NCBI RefSeq assembly: GCF_902833085.1
Contig: NZ_CADFEB010000008.1
Span: 171,858-235,857 of the forward strand
Length of the DNA: 64,000 nt
From: Burkholderia ubonensis
GTDB taxonomy: Bacteria > Pseudomonadota > Gammaproteobacteria > Burkholderiales > Burkholderiaceae
Direction of reading: 5' to 3'
A model generated the notes under the pieces. That model saw only the letters and a program-made list of their open reading frames with translations, did not search any database and had not been told where the DNA came from. Each line of letters opens with the position of its first letter. Within the stretch, counting starts at the first letter, position 1. The position numbers and the translations under genes are program-made. Shown one piece after another: positions 47,880 through 56,530 of the stretch.

Positions 47880-49292
47880 ATGGGCAAACAAGCAATCGGT
47901 GTGATCGGACTCGCGGTGATGGGCCGCAATCTCGCACTCAATATCGAGAGCCGCGGCTACGCGGTATCGGTGTACAACCGCAGCCGCGAGAAGACCGACG
48001 AACTGATCGCCGAATTCCCCGGCCGCAACCTGGTGCCGACCTACACGCTCGAGGAATTCGTCGCGTCGCTCGAAACGCCGCGCCGGATCCTGATGATGGT
48101 GAAGGCGGGCACCGCGACCGACGCGACGATCGCCGCGCTCAAGCCGCTGCTCGAGAAGGGCGACGTGCTGATCGACGGCGGCAACACGCACTTCACCGAC
48201 ACGATCCGCCGCAACCAGGAACTCGCGCAATCGGGCCTGCATTTCATCGGCACCGGCGTGTCGGGCGGCGAGGAGGGCGCGCTGCGCGGCCCGTCGATCA
48301 TGCCTGGCGGCCAGCGCGACGCGTACGACCTCGTCGAGCCGATCCTCAAGCAGATCGCCGCGAAGGCGCCGTCGGACGGCGAGCCGTGCGTCGCGTACAT
48401 GGGGCCGGACGGCGCGGGCCACTACGTGAAGATGGTCCACAACGGGATCGAATACGGCGACATGCAGCTGATCGCCGAGAGCTACGCGGTGCTGAAGGAC
48501 GTTGCCGGCCTCACGAACGACGAGCTGGGCGCGGTCTACACCGACTGGAACCAGGGCGAGCTGGACAGCTACCTGATGGAGATCACGTCGAAGATCTTCG
48601 GCAAGAAGGACGACGAAACCGGCAAGCATCTGGTCGACGTGATCCTCGATCGCGCGGCGCAGAAGGGCACCGGCAAGTGGACGAGCCAGAACGCGCTGGA
48701 TCTCGGCGTGCCGCTGCCGCTGATCACCGAGTCGGTGTTCGCACGCGTGCTGTCGTCGCTGAAGACGGAGCGCGTGGCGGCCAGCAAGGTGCTGTCGGGG
48801 CCGTCCGCGACGCCGCTGCAGGGCGATCGCGCAGCGTTCGTCGAGGCCGTGCGCCGCGCGCTGTACCTGAGCAAGGTGATCTCGTACGCGCAGGGCTTCG
48901 CGCAGCTGCGCACCGCGTCGGAGGAATACGGCTGGAACCTCGACCTGGGCACCATCGCGAAGATCTTCCGCGCGGGCTGCATCATCCGCGCGCGCTTCCT
49001 GCAGAAGATCACGGACGCGTATGCGACGGATCCGGCGCTCGCGAACCTGCTGCTCGATCCGTACTTCCAGGACATCGCCGCGAACTACCAGGCGTCGCTG
49101 CGCGAGGTCGTGATCGCTGCGGTGAAGGCCGGGGTGCCGGTGCCGGCGTTCGCGTCGGCGGTCGCGTACTTCGACAGCTACCGCTCGGAACGGCTGCCGG
49201 CGAATCTTGTGCAGGCGCAGCGCGACTTCTTCGGCGCGCATACGTTCGAGCGTACCGACAAGCCGGGCAGCTTCCACGCGAACTGGTCGTAA
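47880..49292 (+). CDS. gnd: 6-phosphogluconate dehydrogenase, decarboxylating
   Basis: A 470-aa Gnd, the NADP-linked oxidative decarboxylase of the pentose phosphate pathway (6-phosphogluconate to ribulose 5-phosphate). Cofactor motif IGVIGLAVMGRNLALNI with the NADP-specifying NRS (YNRSREKT); active-site GTGVSGGEEGALRGPSIMPG (~127-146, in part), catalytic Lys in HYVKMVHNGIEYGD (~183). C-terminal SFHANWS is typical. The size matches the long (E. coli-type) family. Its ribosome site is CCGGAG at the foot of a terminator. Confidence 0.96.
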   Translation: MGKQAIGVIGLAVMGRNLALNIESRGYAVSVYNRSREKTDELIAEFPGRNLVPTYTLEEFVASLETPRRILMMVKAGTATDATIAALKPLLEKGDVLIDGGNTHFTDTIRRNQELAQSGLHFIGTGVSGGEEGALRGPSIMPGGQRDAYDLVEPILKQIAAKAPSDGEPCVAYMGPDGAGHYVKMVHNGIEYGDMQLIAESYAVLKDVAGLTNDELGAVYTDWNQGELDSYLMEITSKIFGKKDDETGKHLVDVILDRAAQKGTGKWTSQNALDLGVPLPLITESVFARVLSSLKTERVAASKVLSGPSATPLQGDRAAFVEAVRRALYLSKVISYAQGFAQLRTASEEYGWNLDLGTIAKIFRAGCIIRARFLQKITDAYATDPALANLLLDPYFQDIAANYQASLREVVIAAVKAGVPVPAFASAVAYFDSYRSERLPANLVQAQRDFFGAHTFERTDKPGSFHANWS

Positions 49293-49317
49293 CGGACCCG
49301 CGAGGGCGGCAATTGTT

Positions 49318-49351
49318 GCGAAAACCTATCGTATCGATAGGGTCTTTTCGC
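49318..49351. terminator. Terminator-like hairpin after gnd
   Basis: GCGAAAA-CCTATCG (49318-49331), loop TAT, CGATAGG-GTC-TTTTCGC. A long imperfect stem with A/T flanks at both ends. Confidence 0.65.
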
Positions 49352-49493
49352 ATCAGATCGTGACATTGTTGGCTCCGGCGAAACAGTGTTTTCGCGGTTT
49401 CATGGTTTTCCCTAGGTGATCTCGGGACTAAACTCTGTTCCATCGCTGCAGACATGGTGTGTGCGGCGGAGCAAAAAATCACGGAGGTAAGTC

Positions 49494-49847
49494 ATGAAAT
49501 CGCTGATCGCAACGTTCGCTGCTGCTGCCGTTCTCGCTGTTCCGGCCGTCTCGTTCGCCCAACAAAACGGCCCGGTCACCCGCGACCAGGTCAAGGCCGA
49601 ACTGTCGGCGCTGCAACAGGCCGGCTACAAGCTCGGCAGCGACCGCACCAACTATCCGGAAGGCATCCTCGCCGCCGAAGCGCGCGTGCATCCGCAGCAG
49701 AACGTCGCCGCGGCCGATACGAGCGGCTACGGCGCGCAGCCGGCAGCCCGGCAGGAATCGGGCGCGCCGTCGGGCGCCCCGGCCGCAGGCTGGCCGAACG
49801 GGATCAAGCGCGTCGCCGACGGCGCGCCGGTCTACAAGGGTCATTGA
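49494..49847 (+). CDS. DUF4148 exported protein
   Basis: A 117-aa protein. Signal peptide MKSLIATFAAAAVLAVPAVS (cleaved near FAQ), DUF4148 core VTRDQVKAELSALQQAGYKL and NYPEGILAAEARV, then a Gly/Ala/Pro-rich tail. It is the third DUF4148 gene of the window and the most canonical. The ribosome site CACGGAGG at 49481 is strong. Flanked by terminators on both sides, so monocistronic. Confidence 0.87.
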   Translation: MKSLIATFAAAAVLAVPAVSFAQQNGPVTRDQVKAELSALQQAGYKLGSDRTNYPEGILAAEARVHPQQNVAAADTSGYGAQPAARQESGAPSGAPAAGWPNGIKRVADGAPVYKGH

Positions 49848-49915
49848 TCGACGCGGCCGCGAGGCCGCGACCGGCTGCCCGCCGGATTCGATTCCCCCGT
49901 CCCGGTTGTCTCCCG

Positions 49916-49960
49916 CAGCCCATCGTTCCGCGATAAGGAACGATGGGCTGTTCTCTTTTG
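49916..49960 (+). terminator. Terminator of DUF4148 gene
   Basis: CAGCCCATCGTTCC (49916-49929), loop GCGATAA, GGAACGATGGGCTG (49937-49950), then TTCTCTTTTG. A perfect 14-bp stem. Confidence 0.85.
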
Positions 49961-50239
49961 TGGCGCGCGCGGACTGCGCCGACGACCCGGCGTACCGCAA
50001 GACTGTTGCCGGCCGCAGGCGCCTGACGCAGCCCCGACCGCCGCAAATGGTATCTTTGCCGGTTGGGACGACGCAAAACGGGCTCACGAACCCGCGCGTC
50101 GTTTCCGATTCGGAAACTGCCGGCCGCATCCGCGGTCGGATACTGGTTGGTCCGGCCGCTGCGCCGGACGCCGTGCGACGCACGCCGGAGGGCGGTGAGC
50201 GGCGCACGAGGCAAATCCGGGCAAATCCGGGAGGTACGC

Positions 50240-50974
50240 TTGAGAGAACACAATCCCATCCACTTTTCCCCGCAACGCTGGCTGCCGCGGCTGGCGCTGG
50301 CCGCGGCGGCCGTCGCACTGACGGGCTGCACGATGACGCCGTGGACCGATACCTGGCAGCCGTACCGGCCGTCGACGCCGGCCGCGCCGGCGGGCAGCGT
50401 GATAGCGGGCTACTACCGCGTGAACCCGGGCGACACGCTCGCGGGCATCGCGGGCGCGTTCGGCCAGCGCGTGCAGGACGTGGCCAGCTGGAACCACATG
50501 GCGCCGACCGACACGGTCAAGCCCGGCCAGGTGCTGCGCGTCGCGCCGCCGCCCGCGGCCACGTCGATCACGCCGCCAGCTGCCGCGCCGGCGGCCCAGC
50601 CGGGTACGCTGGCGTGGCCCGCAACGGGTGTCGTGATAGCGCCGTTCTCGGCCGGCAAGACGCGCGGGATCGTCATCGCCGCGTCCGGGCCCGACCGGAC
50701 GGTGCGCGCCGCGGCGAACGGGCGGGTCGTCTATGCGGGGTCCGGCGTCAAGGCGTACGGTCCGCTCGTGATCCTGAAGCACGAAAACGGCCTGATCACG
50801 GCCTACGGCCACAACGGCAAGCTGCTCGTCAACGAAGGCGACGCGGTGCGGACCGGCCAGCCGGTCGCCGAGATGGACACCGATGCGAGCGGGCGGGCGA
50901 CATTCGAATTCGAAGTCCGGCAAAACGGCAAGGTGGTCGATCCGCTGGGCTTCCTGCCGAGGAACGGCGGCTGA
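50240..50974 (+). CDS. NlpD-like lipoprotein (LysM and degenerate LytM)
   Basis: A 244-aa lipoprotein. A TTG start at 50240 follows GGGAGG and gives the signal peptide ending in lipobox LTGC (~35). A LysM domain (YYRVNPGDTLAGIAGAFGQR, ~58-100) binds peptidoglycan; residues ~135-240 are an M23/LytM fold. The zinc ligands of active M23 peptidases are absent: the HxG..D site reads TRGIVIA and the final HxH reads FEF. It is therefore probably an NlpD/EnvC-type activator of a cell-division amidase rather than an enzyme. A 304-codon frame extends upstream without a lipoprotein signal. Confidence 0.85.
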   Translation: MREHNPIHFSPQRWLPRLALAAAAVALTGCTMTPWTDTWQPYRPSTPAAPAGSVIAGYYRVNPGDTLAGIAGAFGQRVQDVASWNHMAPTDTVKPGQVLRVAPPPAATSITPPAAAPAAQPGTLAWPATGVVIAPFSAGKTRGIVIAASGPDRTVRAAANGRVVYAGSGVKAYGPLVILKHENGLITAYGHNGKLLVNEGDAVRTGQPVAEMDTDASGRATFEFEVRQNGKVVDPLGFLPRNGG

Positions 50975-51026
50975 CCGGGCTGGCCGGGGCGTGCGCGCCG
51001 CAGCATGCGCATGCGTCGGCCGCCGC

Positions 51027-51668
51027 TCATCCCTCTCCCGTCACGGGCACTTCGGCGGCCGGTTTCGAGCGGTTGCCGAGCCAGCAGATCGCCAGGGCGA
51101 GGGCGGCCGAGCCAAGCGCGATCAGCGTGCATTGCATCGCGACGGGCAGATAGCCGTGCGGCCGCGGGTCGACGAACGGATACGGATACCAGTTTTCCCA
51201 GGCGCCGCGCAGCAGCGTGTACGCGAGGTAGACGATCGGAAAGCCGAGCCACGTGACCGCGCTCTGCCACTGGATCGGCGAGCGCGGCTCCACATACAGC
51301 CAGTCGCCGAGCACGACGAGCGGCACGATGCGGTGCAGCACCCAGTTGTTGTAGGCCGGTGTGATGTGCAGGAGCGCGTCGGGCCGAGCGAGCAGCAATT
51401 CGTAGACGATTGCGGTGATCAGCATGTACAGCACCGCCGCGCCGCGCATCGACTCGTAGCGCGCGGACCCGATGCGAGCCGCGCGCCGCAGCCCCGCGAA
51501 CAGCATCGCGGCCGCGTACAGGCTGCTCAGCTGGGTGAAGTAGCTCAGGTAGTTGCCGACGTGAAACATCGGCATGTCCAGGCGGCCTGCGATGCCGTGC
51601 AGCGTCGTCGAAAGCGCGAGCAACGCGGCCGTCAGCCGGTAGGCTGCAACGAAGAACGCTTTGCTCAT
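51027..51668 (-). CDS. Pr6Pr-family membrane protein
   Basis: A 213-aa protein with about six transmembrane helices and conserved-looking WVLHRIVPLVVLGDWL and YPYPFVDPRPHGY, matching the Pr6Pr (FAR-17a/AIG1-like) family. Related eukaryotic proteins are fatty-acid-ester hydrolases, but bacterial function is unproven. The ATG at 51668 is preferred over an in-frame extension of 79 codons. It is divergent from the cytochrome b561 gene. Confidence 0.75.
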   Translation of the reverse strand: MSKAFFVAAYRLTAALLALSTTLHGIAGRLDMPMFHVGNYLSYFTQLSSLYAAAMLFAGLRRAARIGSARYESMRGAAVLYMLITAIVYELLLARPDALLHITPAYNNWVLHRIVPLVVLGDWLYVEPRSPIQWQSAVTWLGFPIVYLAYTLLRGAWENWYPYPFVDPRPHGYLPVAMQCTLIALGSAALALAICWLGNRSKPAAEVPVTGEG

Positions 51669-51894
51669 GATGCTGTACGACGGACGACGCTGGAAACTCC
51701 ATCGTGCCACAGTCGCATCCGCATGGCGCACAATTCTGCACCCTCGTCGCGCAATGCCGGCGCGACCGAATCGTCGGATATTTGATCCTGACCGTCGAAT
51801 CCCGCCGCTCGTGCCGCTACAATCGCTGCAGCATGCCGTGCACCGGCCGGCCCACGGCAGCCGTCCCACCCCCGCATTCGATACGAGACCGAGC

Positions 51895-52431
51895 ATGAGA
51901 AACATCCTCGCGAGACAGGCGCGCTACAGCAGCCCAGCCATCTTCTTTCATTGGGTCATCTTCCTGCTCGTGGCGCTCGCCTATCTGGCGATCGAGATTC
52001 GCGGGCCGAAGGGCAGCGACAGCCGCGCGTTCTGGATGAACGTGCATCTGACCGCGGGGACGCTCGTGCTGGTGCTGTCGGCGCTGCGGATCGTCTGGCG
52101 GGCGGTCAGCCGCGTGCCGGAGCCGATGCGGCAGCACGCACTGCTGCAATGGCTGTCGCGGCTGACCCACGTCGCGCTGTACGCGTTCATCATTGCGCAG
52201 CCGTTGCTGGGCATCATCATGATCAACCTGGGCGGCAAGCCGGTCTCGCTCGACTGGCTCGGCATCTCGTTCACGCTGCTCGGGCCCGACAAGGCGCTGC
52301 GGCCGGCCATCAAGGATGCGCACGAGCTGATCGGCAACGCGTTCTATTTCGTGATCGGCCTGCACACGGTGGCCGCGCTCTACCATCACTTCTTCCTGCG
52401 GGACGGCACGCTGAAGCGCATGGCGCCCTGA
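51895..52431 (+). CDS. Cytochrome b561-family protein
   Basis: A 178-aa, four-helix diheme cytochrome b of the CybB type. Candidate heme His: FFHWVIF (~19), NVHLTAGTL, RLTHVALYAF and GLHTVAALYHHFFLRDG near the end. It oxidises ubiquinol or relays electrons at the inner membrane. The start ATG follows GACCGAGC, a modest ribosome site. It lies upstream of the copper-related pair and is separated from it by a long hairpin. Confidence 0.88.
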   Translation: MRNILARQARYSSPAIFFHWVIFLLVALAYLAIEIRGPKGSDSRAFWMNVHLTAGTLVLVLSALRIVWRAVSRVPEPMRQHALLQWLSRLTHVALYAFIIAQPLLGIIMINLGGKPVSLDWLGISFTLLGPDKALRPAIKDAHELIGNAFYFVIGLHTVAALYHHFFLRDGTLKRMAP

Positions 52432-52461
52432 TCCGCGGGCGGGCCAGCCGCACAAGCGAAC

Positions 52462-52499
52462 CGGGGGCGCATGGTTGCATGAACAACCATGCGCCCCCG
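52462..52499. terminator. 16-bp perfect hairpin after cytochrome b561
   Basis: CGGGGGCGCATGGTTG (52462-52477), loop CATGAA, CAACCATGCGCCCCCG (52484-52499). No U-tract follows, so termination would be weak; it may instead be a structured 5' element of the DUF2946 transcript. Confidence 0.55.
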
Positions 52500-52588
52500 A
52501 TTCGCATCGTGGATGCGCAGGCTGGCCATTGCGCTGAACATTCTGTAACATCCCGTCTGATTTACATTCCGCTTACCCGACGCCACGC

Positions 52589-52954
52589 ATGCCGAACCGA
52601 CATCGCACACTGACTGCCTGGCTGGGCATGCTCGCGATCTGGTTCGCGATCGTCGCGCCGCTGGCGTCGCAGTGGCGCGTCGCCGACGCGTCGACGCCCG
52701 ACGCGATCGTCTGCAGTGCAGAGCATGGCGGCCATCGCGCATCCGGCGCGGGCAGTGCACACCATGCGCTGCATCTCGATGCGTGCGGCTACTGCAGCTT
52801 CTTCACGCACAGCCCGGCGATCGGCGGCGTTTCCGCCGCGCCGGCGCCTCTCTCCGTCATTTCCGCCACGTCCGCTGCCGCGCCTGTCGCCGTCGCCGCG
52901 AGCGTCGCACGCTATCCGCGGGCCTATCCACGCGCGCCGCCCGAGAACGCCTGA
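52589..52954 (+). CDS. DUF2946 protein, CruR-like copper uORF candidate
   Basis: A 121-aa protein. Hydrophobic N-terminal segment (TAWLGMLAIWFAIVAPLAS, ~8-26), a His-rich middle (GGHRASGAGSAHHALHLD), then DACGYCSFF with a CxxC (~68-71), a second hydrophobic stretch and a C-terminus reading RAPPENA. Short proteins of this family precede copper TonB receptors. In Bordetella pertussis such a protein (CruR) is reported to act as a copper-sensing upstream ORF that controls its operon during translation (from memory). The CxxC, the Pro-Pro near the end and the downstream receptor all fit. The 83 bp after the stop are pyrimidine-rich. Confidence 0.75.
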   Translation: MPNRHRTLTAWLGMLAIWFAIVAPLASQWRVADASTPDAIVCSAEHGGHRASGAGSAHHALHLDACGYCSFFTHSPAIGGVSAAPAPLSVISATSAAAPVAVAASVARYPRAYPRAPPENA

Positions 52955-52956
52955 CG

Positions 52957-53009
52957 CGTTTTCTTCCGTTTTCGTTCTTTTGCCGCCATCCGTGCGATCC
53001 GTCGATCGC
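52957..53009 (+). promoter_or_regulatory. Pyrimidine-rich spacer and hairpin before copper receptor
   Basis: From 52957 to 52986 the coding strand is C/T-rich and G-poor (GTTTTCTTCCGTTTTCGTTC), like a Rho-loading site, then GCGATC/GATCGC (52994-52999, 53004-53009) forms a small stem before GTGGAGGG. This fits conditional termination controlled by translation of the DUF2946 ORF; inferred, not shown. Confidence 0.4.
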
Positions 53010-53037
53010 GTGGAGGGCGTTACTCGGGCTTTCGATC

Positions 53038-55209
53038 ATGATTCACTTCCCCTTGCGCGCGCAATCGGCGTCGCGCAATGCTTCGCGCATTACCCGCAAT
53101 ACCACTCGCAATACCACTACGCGGCGCCTGCCGCTGATGCTGAAACTCACGATGCCCGCGCTGGCCGCCAGCGCGATGACGGCCGCCTGCGCGGCGACCG
53201 GCGCCGCGCGCGCGGACGACGCGGGGCCGGCCGCGCAGGCCGGCGCAGCCGACCTGCTGCCGCCCGTCGAGGTCGTTGCGTCGCCGCTGAGAACGCCGCT
53301 CGTCGTCGTCACGAATCCGAAGACGCCGCGCCAGCCGCTGCCCGCCAGCGACGGCGCGGATTACCTGAAGACGATTCCGGGCTTCGCGTCGATCCGCAGC
53401 GGCGGCACGAACGGCGACGCGGTGCTGCGCGGCATGTTCGGCTCGCGGCTGAACATCCTCGCGAACGGGATGCCGACGCTCGGCGCCTGTCCGGGCCGGA
53501 TGGACGCGCCGACGTCGTACATCGCGCCGGAAAGCTACGACAAGCTCACCGTGGTGAAGGGGCCGCAGACGGTGCTGTACGGCCCCGGCGCATCGGCCGG
53601 CACGGTGCTGTTCGAGCGCACGACGCGGCGCTTCGACAAGCCCGGCATGCGTTTCGACGGCAGTCTCGTCGGCGGCTCGTACGGGCGCAACGACCAGAAC
53701 ATCGACGTGACGGCCGGCACGCCGGACGTGTACGGCCGCGTGACCGCGAATCACGCGCATTCGGACGACTACAAGGACGGCAACGGCCGCACCGTGCCGT
53801 CGCAGTGGGACAAGTGGAACGCGGACGCGGCGCTCGGCTGGACGCCCGACGACCATACGCGGGTCGAGCTGACGGCCGGCGGGGGCGACGGCTATGCGCG
53901 CTACGCGGGGCGCGGGATGGACGGCGCGCATTTCCGCCGCGAGACCTTCGGCCTGTCGTTCGACAAGCAGCACATCGGCGACGTGCTCGAGCGCATCGAG
54001 GCGCGCGTGTACTACAACGAAGCCGATCACGTGATGGACAACTACACGCTGCGGATGCCCGACCCGACGAGCAGCATGCCGATGCGGATGGCGTCGGAAG
54101 TGCGGCGCCGCACGCTCGGCGCGCGGGCCGCGGCGACGTTGCGCTTCGGCGACGACTTCAAGCTCGTCGCGGGCGTCGACGCGCAGTCGAACCGGCTCGA
54201 TTCGCGCTCGGCGATGGGGCGGCAGGACTATGCGGACAAGCCGTGGAACGCGCAGACGACGATGTGGAACACGGGCGCGTTCGGCGAGCTGACCTGGTAC
54301 GCGAGCGACGCGTCGCGCGTGATCGGCGGCGCGCGCGTCGACTATGCGAGCGCGCGCGACAAGCGGCCGACGACGGGCGGCATGATGGGCAAGCCGAATC
54401 CGACGTTCGACGACGACCGCTCGCGCGTGCTGCCGAGCGGCTTCATCCGCTACGAGCGGGATCTTGCGGCGCTGCCGGTCACGTGGTACGCGGGGATCGG
54501 CCACGCCGAGCGCTTTCCCGACTACTGGGAGCTGTTCTCCGCAAAGCGCGGGCCGGCCGGCGCGGTCAATGCGTTCTCGGCGGTCAAGCCCGAGAAGACC
54601 ACGCAGCTCGACATCGGCGCGCAGTACCGGAGCGAGCGGCTCGATGCGTGGGTATCGGCGTACGCGGGCTACGTGCAGGACTTCATCCTGTTCAATTACG
54701 CGGCCGGCATGATGGGGTCGACCACACAGGCGACCAACGTCAATGCTCAGATCATGGGCGGTGAGGCCGGTGTCGCATGGCGGCCGGTCGCGCCGTTGCG
54801 CGTCGAGACGTCGCTCGCGTATGCGTGGGGGCGCAACGTGGCGACCGGCGATCCGCTGCCGCAGATGCCGCCGCTCGAGGCGCGTTTCGGCGTTGAATAC
54901 ACGCACGGCGCGTGGTCGGCGGGCGGCCTGTGGCGCGTCGTTGCATCGCAGCATCGCTACGCGCTCAACGAGGGCAACGTGGTGGGCAAGGACTTCGGTC
55001 CGAGCGCCGGGTTCGGCGTGCTGTCGCTGCACGCGCAATACAACGTGAGCAAGACCGTGCAGGTGTCGGTCGGCGTCGACAACGTGCTCAACAAGGCCTA
55101 TACGGAGCACCTGAACCTCGCCGGCAACGCGGGCTTCGGCTATGCGGCCAACACGCCCGTGACCGAGCCGGGGCGCACGGCGTGGGTGCGCGTCAGCGCG
55201 AAGATGTGA
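53038..55209 (+). CDS. TonB-dependent copper receptor (OprC/NosA type)
   Basis: A 723-aa outer-membrane receptor of the TonB-copper family. After the signal region a TonB box-like VEVVASPL (~78), a plug (~85-205; GFASIRSGGTNGDAVLRGMFG, part) and a 22-strand barrel ending in Trp-Val-Arg-Val-Ser-Ala-Lys-Met. Met-rich loops (TSSMPMRMASE, TTGGMMGKPN, GMMGS) suit Cu(I). ATG 53038 has a weak ribosome site; Met 34 (53137) gives a cleaner signal peptide. Residues ~16-28 contain a doubled 12-bp unit (CGCAATACCACT). Translation probably depends on the DUF2946 ORF upstream. Confidence 0.9.
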   Translation: MIHFPLRAQSASRNASRITRNTTRNTTTRRLPLMLKLTMPALAASAMTAACAATGAARADDAGPAAQAGAADLLPPVEVVASPLRTPLVVVTNPKTPRQPLPASDGADYLKTIPGFASIRSGGTNGDAVLRGMFGSRLNILANGMPTLGACPGRMDAPTSYIAPESYDKLTVVKGPQTVLYGPGASAGTVLFERTTRRFDKPGMRFDGSLVGGSYGRNDQNIDVTAGTPDVYGRVTANHAHSDDYKDGNGRTVPSQWDKWNADAALGWTPDDHTRVELTAGGGDGYARYAGRGMDGAHFRRETFGLSFDKQHIGDVLERIEARVYYNEADHVMDNYTLRMPDPTSSMPMRMASEVRRRTLGARAAATLRFGDDFKLVAGVDAQSNRLDSRSAMGRQDYADKPWNAQTTMWNTGAFGELTWYASDASRVIGGARVDYASARDKRPTTGGMMGKPNPTFDDDRSRVLPSGFIRYERDLAALPVTWYAGIGHAERFPDYWELFSAKRGPAGAVNAFSAVKPEKTTQLDIGAQYRSERLDAWVSAYAGYVQDFILFNYAAGMMGSTTQATNVNAQIMGGEAGVAWRPVAPLRVETSLAYAWGRNVATGDPLPQMPPLEARFGVEYTHGAWSAGGLWRVVASQHRYALNEGNVVGKDFGPSAGFGVLSLHAQYNVSKTVQVSVGVDNVLNKAYTEHLNLAGNAGFGYAANTPVTEPGRTAWVRVSAKM

Positions 55210-55214
55210 ACGAT

Positions 55215-55245
55215 GCGCATGCTGTGTGTGCGGCGCAGCATGCGC
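55215..55245. terminator. Stem-loop after copper receptor
   Basis: GCGCATGCTG (55215-55224) and CAGCATGCGC (55236-55245) form a 10-bp stem 6 bp after the stop. It has no U-tract. The following 190 bp before lipA show GC dyads but no clear promoter. Confidence 0.45.
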
Positions 55246-55432
55246 GCCCGCGGGCGGAGGCCCGCCGGTTTCGGCCGCCCGCGTCAACCGACTAGAGAGC
55301 CGTGTCTAAAGGGGGCGCAAACGTTCATCAGCCATGCTTAACTCCCGCATTCGACGCGTGGGCCGGACGAGGGCGCCTGTCGCGTCGAGACGATCTCTCT
55401 CGCACCAGCAGGATATAAACAGGAGAACAAGC

Positions 55433-56527
55433 ATGGCCAGATCAATGCGTTCCAGGGTGGTGGCAGGGGCAGTGGCATGCGCGATGAGCGCCGCGCCGTT
55501 CGCGGGCATGACCGCGCTCGCGACGGTTGCGACGACGCGCGCGGCGGTGGCGGCAACCGCACCGGCCGACGATTACGCGACGACGCGTTATCCGATCATT
55601 CTCGTGCACGGGCTGACGGGCACCGACAAGTATGCGGGCGTGCTCGATTACTTTTACGGCATCCAGCAGGACCTGCAGCAGCATGGCGCGACCGTGTACG
55701 TCGCGAACCTGTCCGGCTACCAGAGCGACGACGGCCCGAACGGGCGCGGCGAGCAATTGCTCGCGCAAGTGAAGCAGGTGCTTGCGCAGACCGGCGCGGC
55801 CAAGGTCAACCTGATCGGCCACAGCCAGGGCGGCCTGTCGTCGCGCTATGTCGCCGCCGTCGCGCCGGAGCTGGTCGCGTCGGTGACGACGATCGGCACG
55901 CCGCACCGCGGCTCGGAATTCGCGGACTTCGTGCAGGGCGTGCTCGCGTACGACCCGACCGGTCTTTCGTCGACAGTGATCGCGGCGTTCGTCAATGTGT
56001 TCGGCATGCTGACGAGCAGCACCCACAACACCAACCAGGACGCGCTCGCCGCGCTGCAGACGCTGACCACGGCGCGGGCCGCGACCTATAACCAGAACTT
56101 CCCGAGCGCGGGGCTCGGCGCGCCCGGCTCGTGCCAGAGCGGCGCGCCGACGGAGACGGTCGGCGGCAACACGCACCTGCTGTACTCGTGGGCCGGCACC
56201 GCGATCCAGCCGACGTTCTCCGCGCTGGGCGTGACGGGCGCGAAGGATACGAGCACGATCCCGGTCGTCGATCCGGCGAATGCGCTCGACGCGTCGACGC
56301 TCGCGCTGCTCGGCAGCGGCACGGTGATGATCAACCGCGGCTCGGGCGAAAACGACGGCGTCGTGTCGAAATGCAGCGCGCTGTTCGGGCAGGTGCTGAG
56401 CACGAGCTACAAGTGGAACCACGTCGACGAGATCAACCAGCTGCTGGGCGTGCGCGGCGCGTATGCGGAAGACCCGGTCGCGGTGATCCGCACGCACGCG
56501 AACCGGCTGAAGCTCGCGGGCGTGTAA
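55433..56527 (+). CDS. lipA: Secreted triacylglycerol lipase LipA
   Basis: A 364-aa pre-lipase, 44-residue Sec signal plus a 320-residue mature enzyme starting ADDYATTRYPIILVHG, the B. cepacia family I.2 lipase. Catalytic Ser is in GHSQGG (mature 87), Asp 264 in the PANALD... to SGENDGVVSKC segment and His 286 near YKWNHVDEI; the Ca site uses neighbouring Asp. Two Cys (GAPGSCQSG and VSKCSAL) form the conserved disulfide. Secreted by the type II system after folding with LifO. CAGGAG 7 bp before the ATG. It is followed by lifO after 3 bp. Confidence 0.95.
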   Translation: MARSMRSRVVAGAVACAMSAAPFAGMTALATVATTRAAVAATAPADDYATTRYPIILVHGLTGTDKYAGVLDYFYGIQQDLQQHGATVYVANLSGYQSDDGPNGRGEQLLAQVKQVLAQTGAAKVNLIGHSQGGLSSRYVAAVAPELVASVTTIGTPHRGSEFADFVQGVLAYDPTGLSSTVIAAFVNVFGMLTSSTHNTNQDALAALQTLTTARAATYNQNFPSAGLGAPGSCQSGAPTETVGGNTHLLYSWAGTAIQPTFSALGVTGAKDTSTIPVVDPANALDASTLALLGSGTVMINRGSGENDGVVSKCSALFGQVLSTSYKWNHVDEINQLLGVRGAYAEDPVAVIRTHANRLKLAGV

Positions 56528-56530
56528 GCG

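Noticed and set aside
53086..53122. Doubled 12-bp unit in the copper receptor signal region as a regulatory repeat
   Set aside because: It is in frame and only two copies long; a local coding duplication (TRNT repeated) is sufficient.
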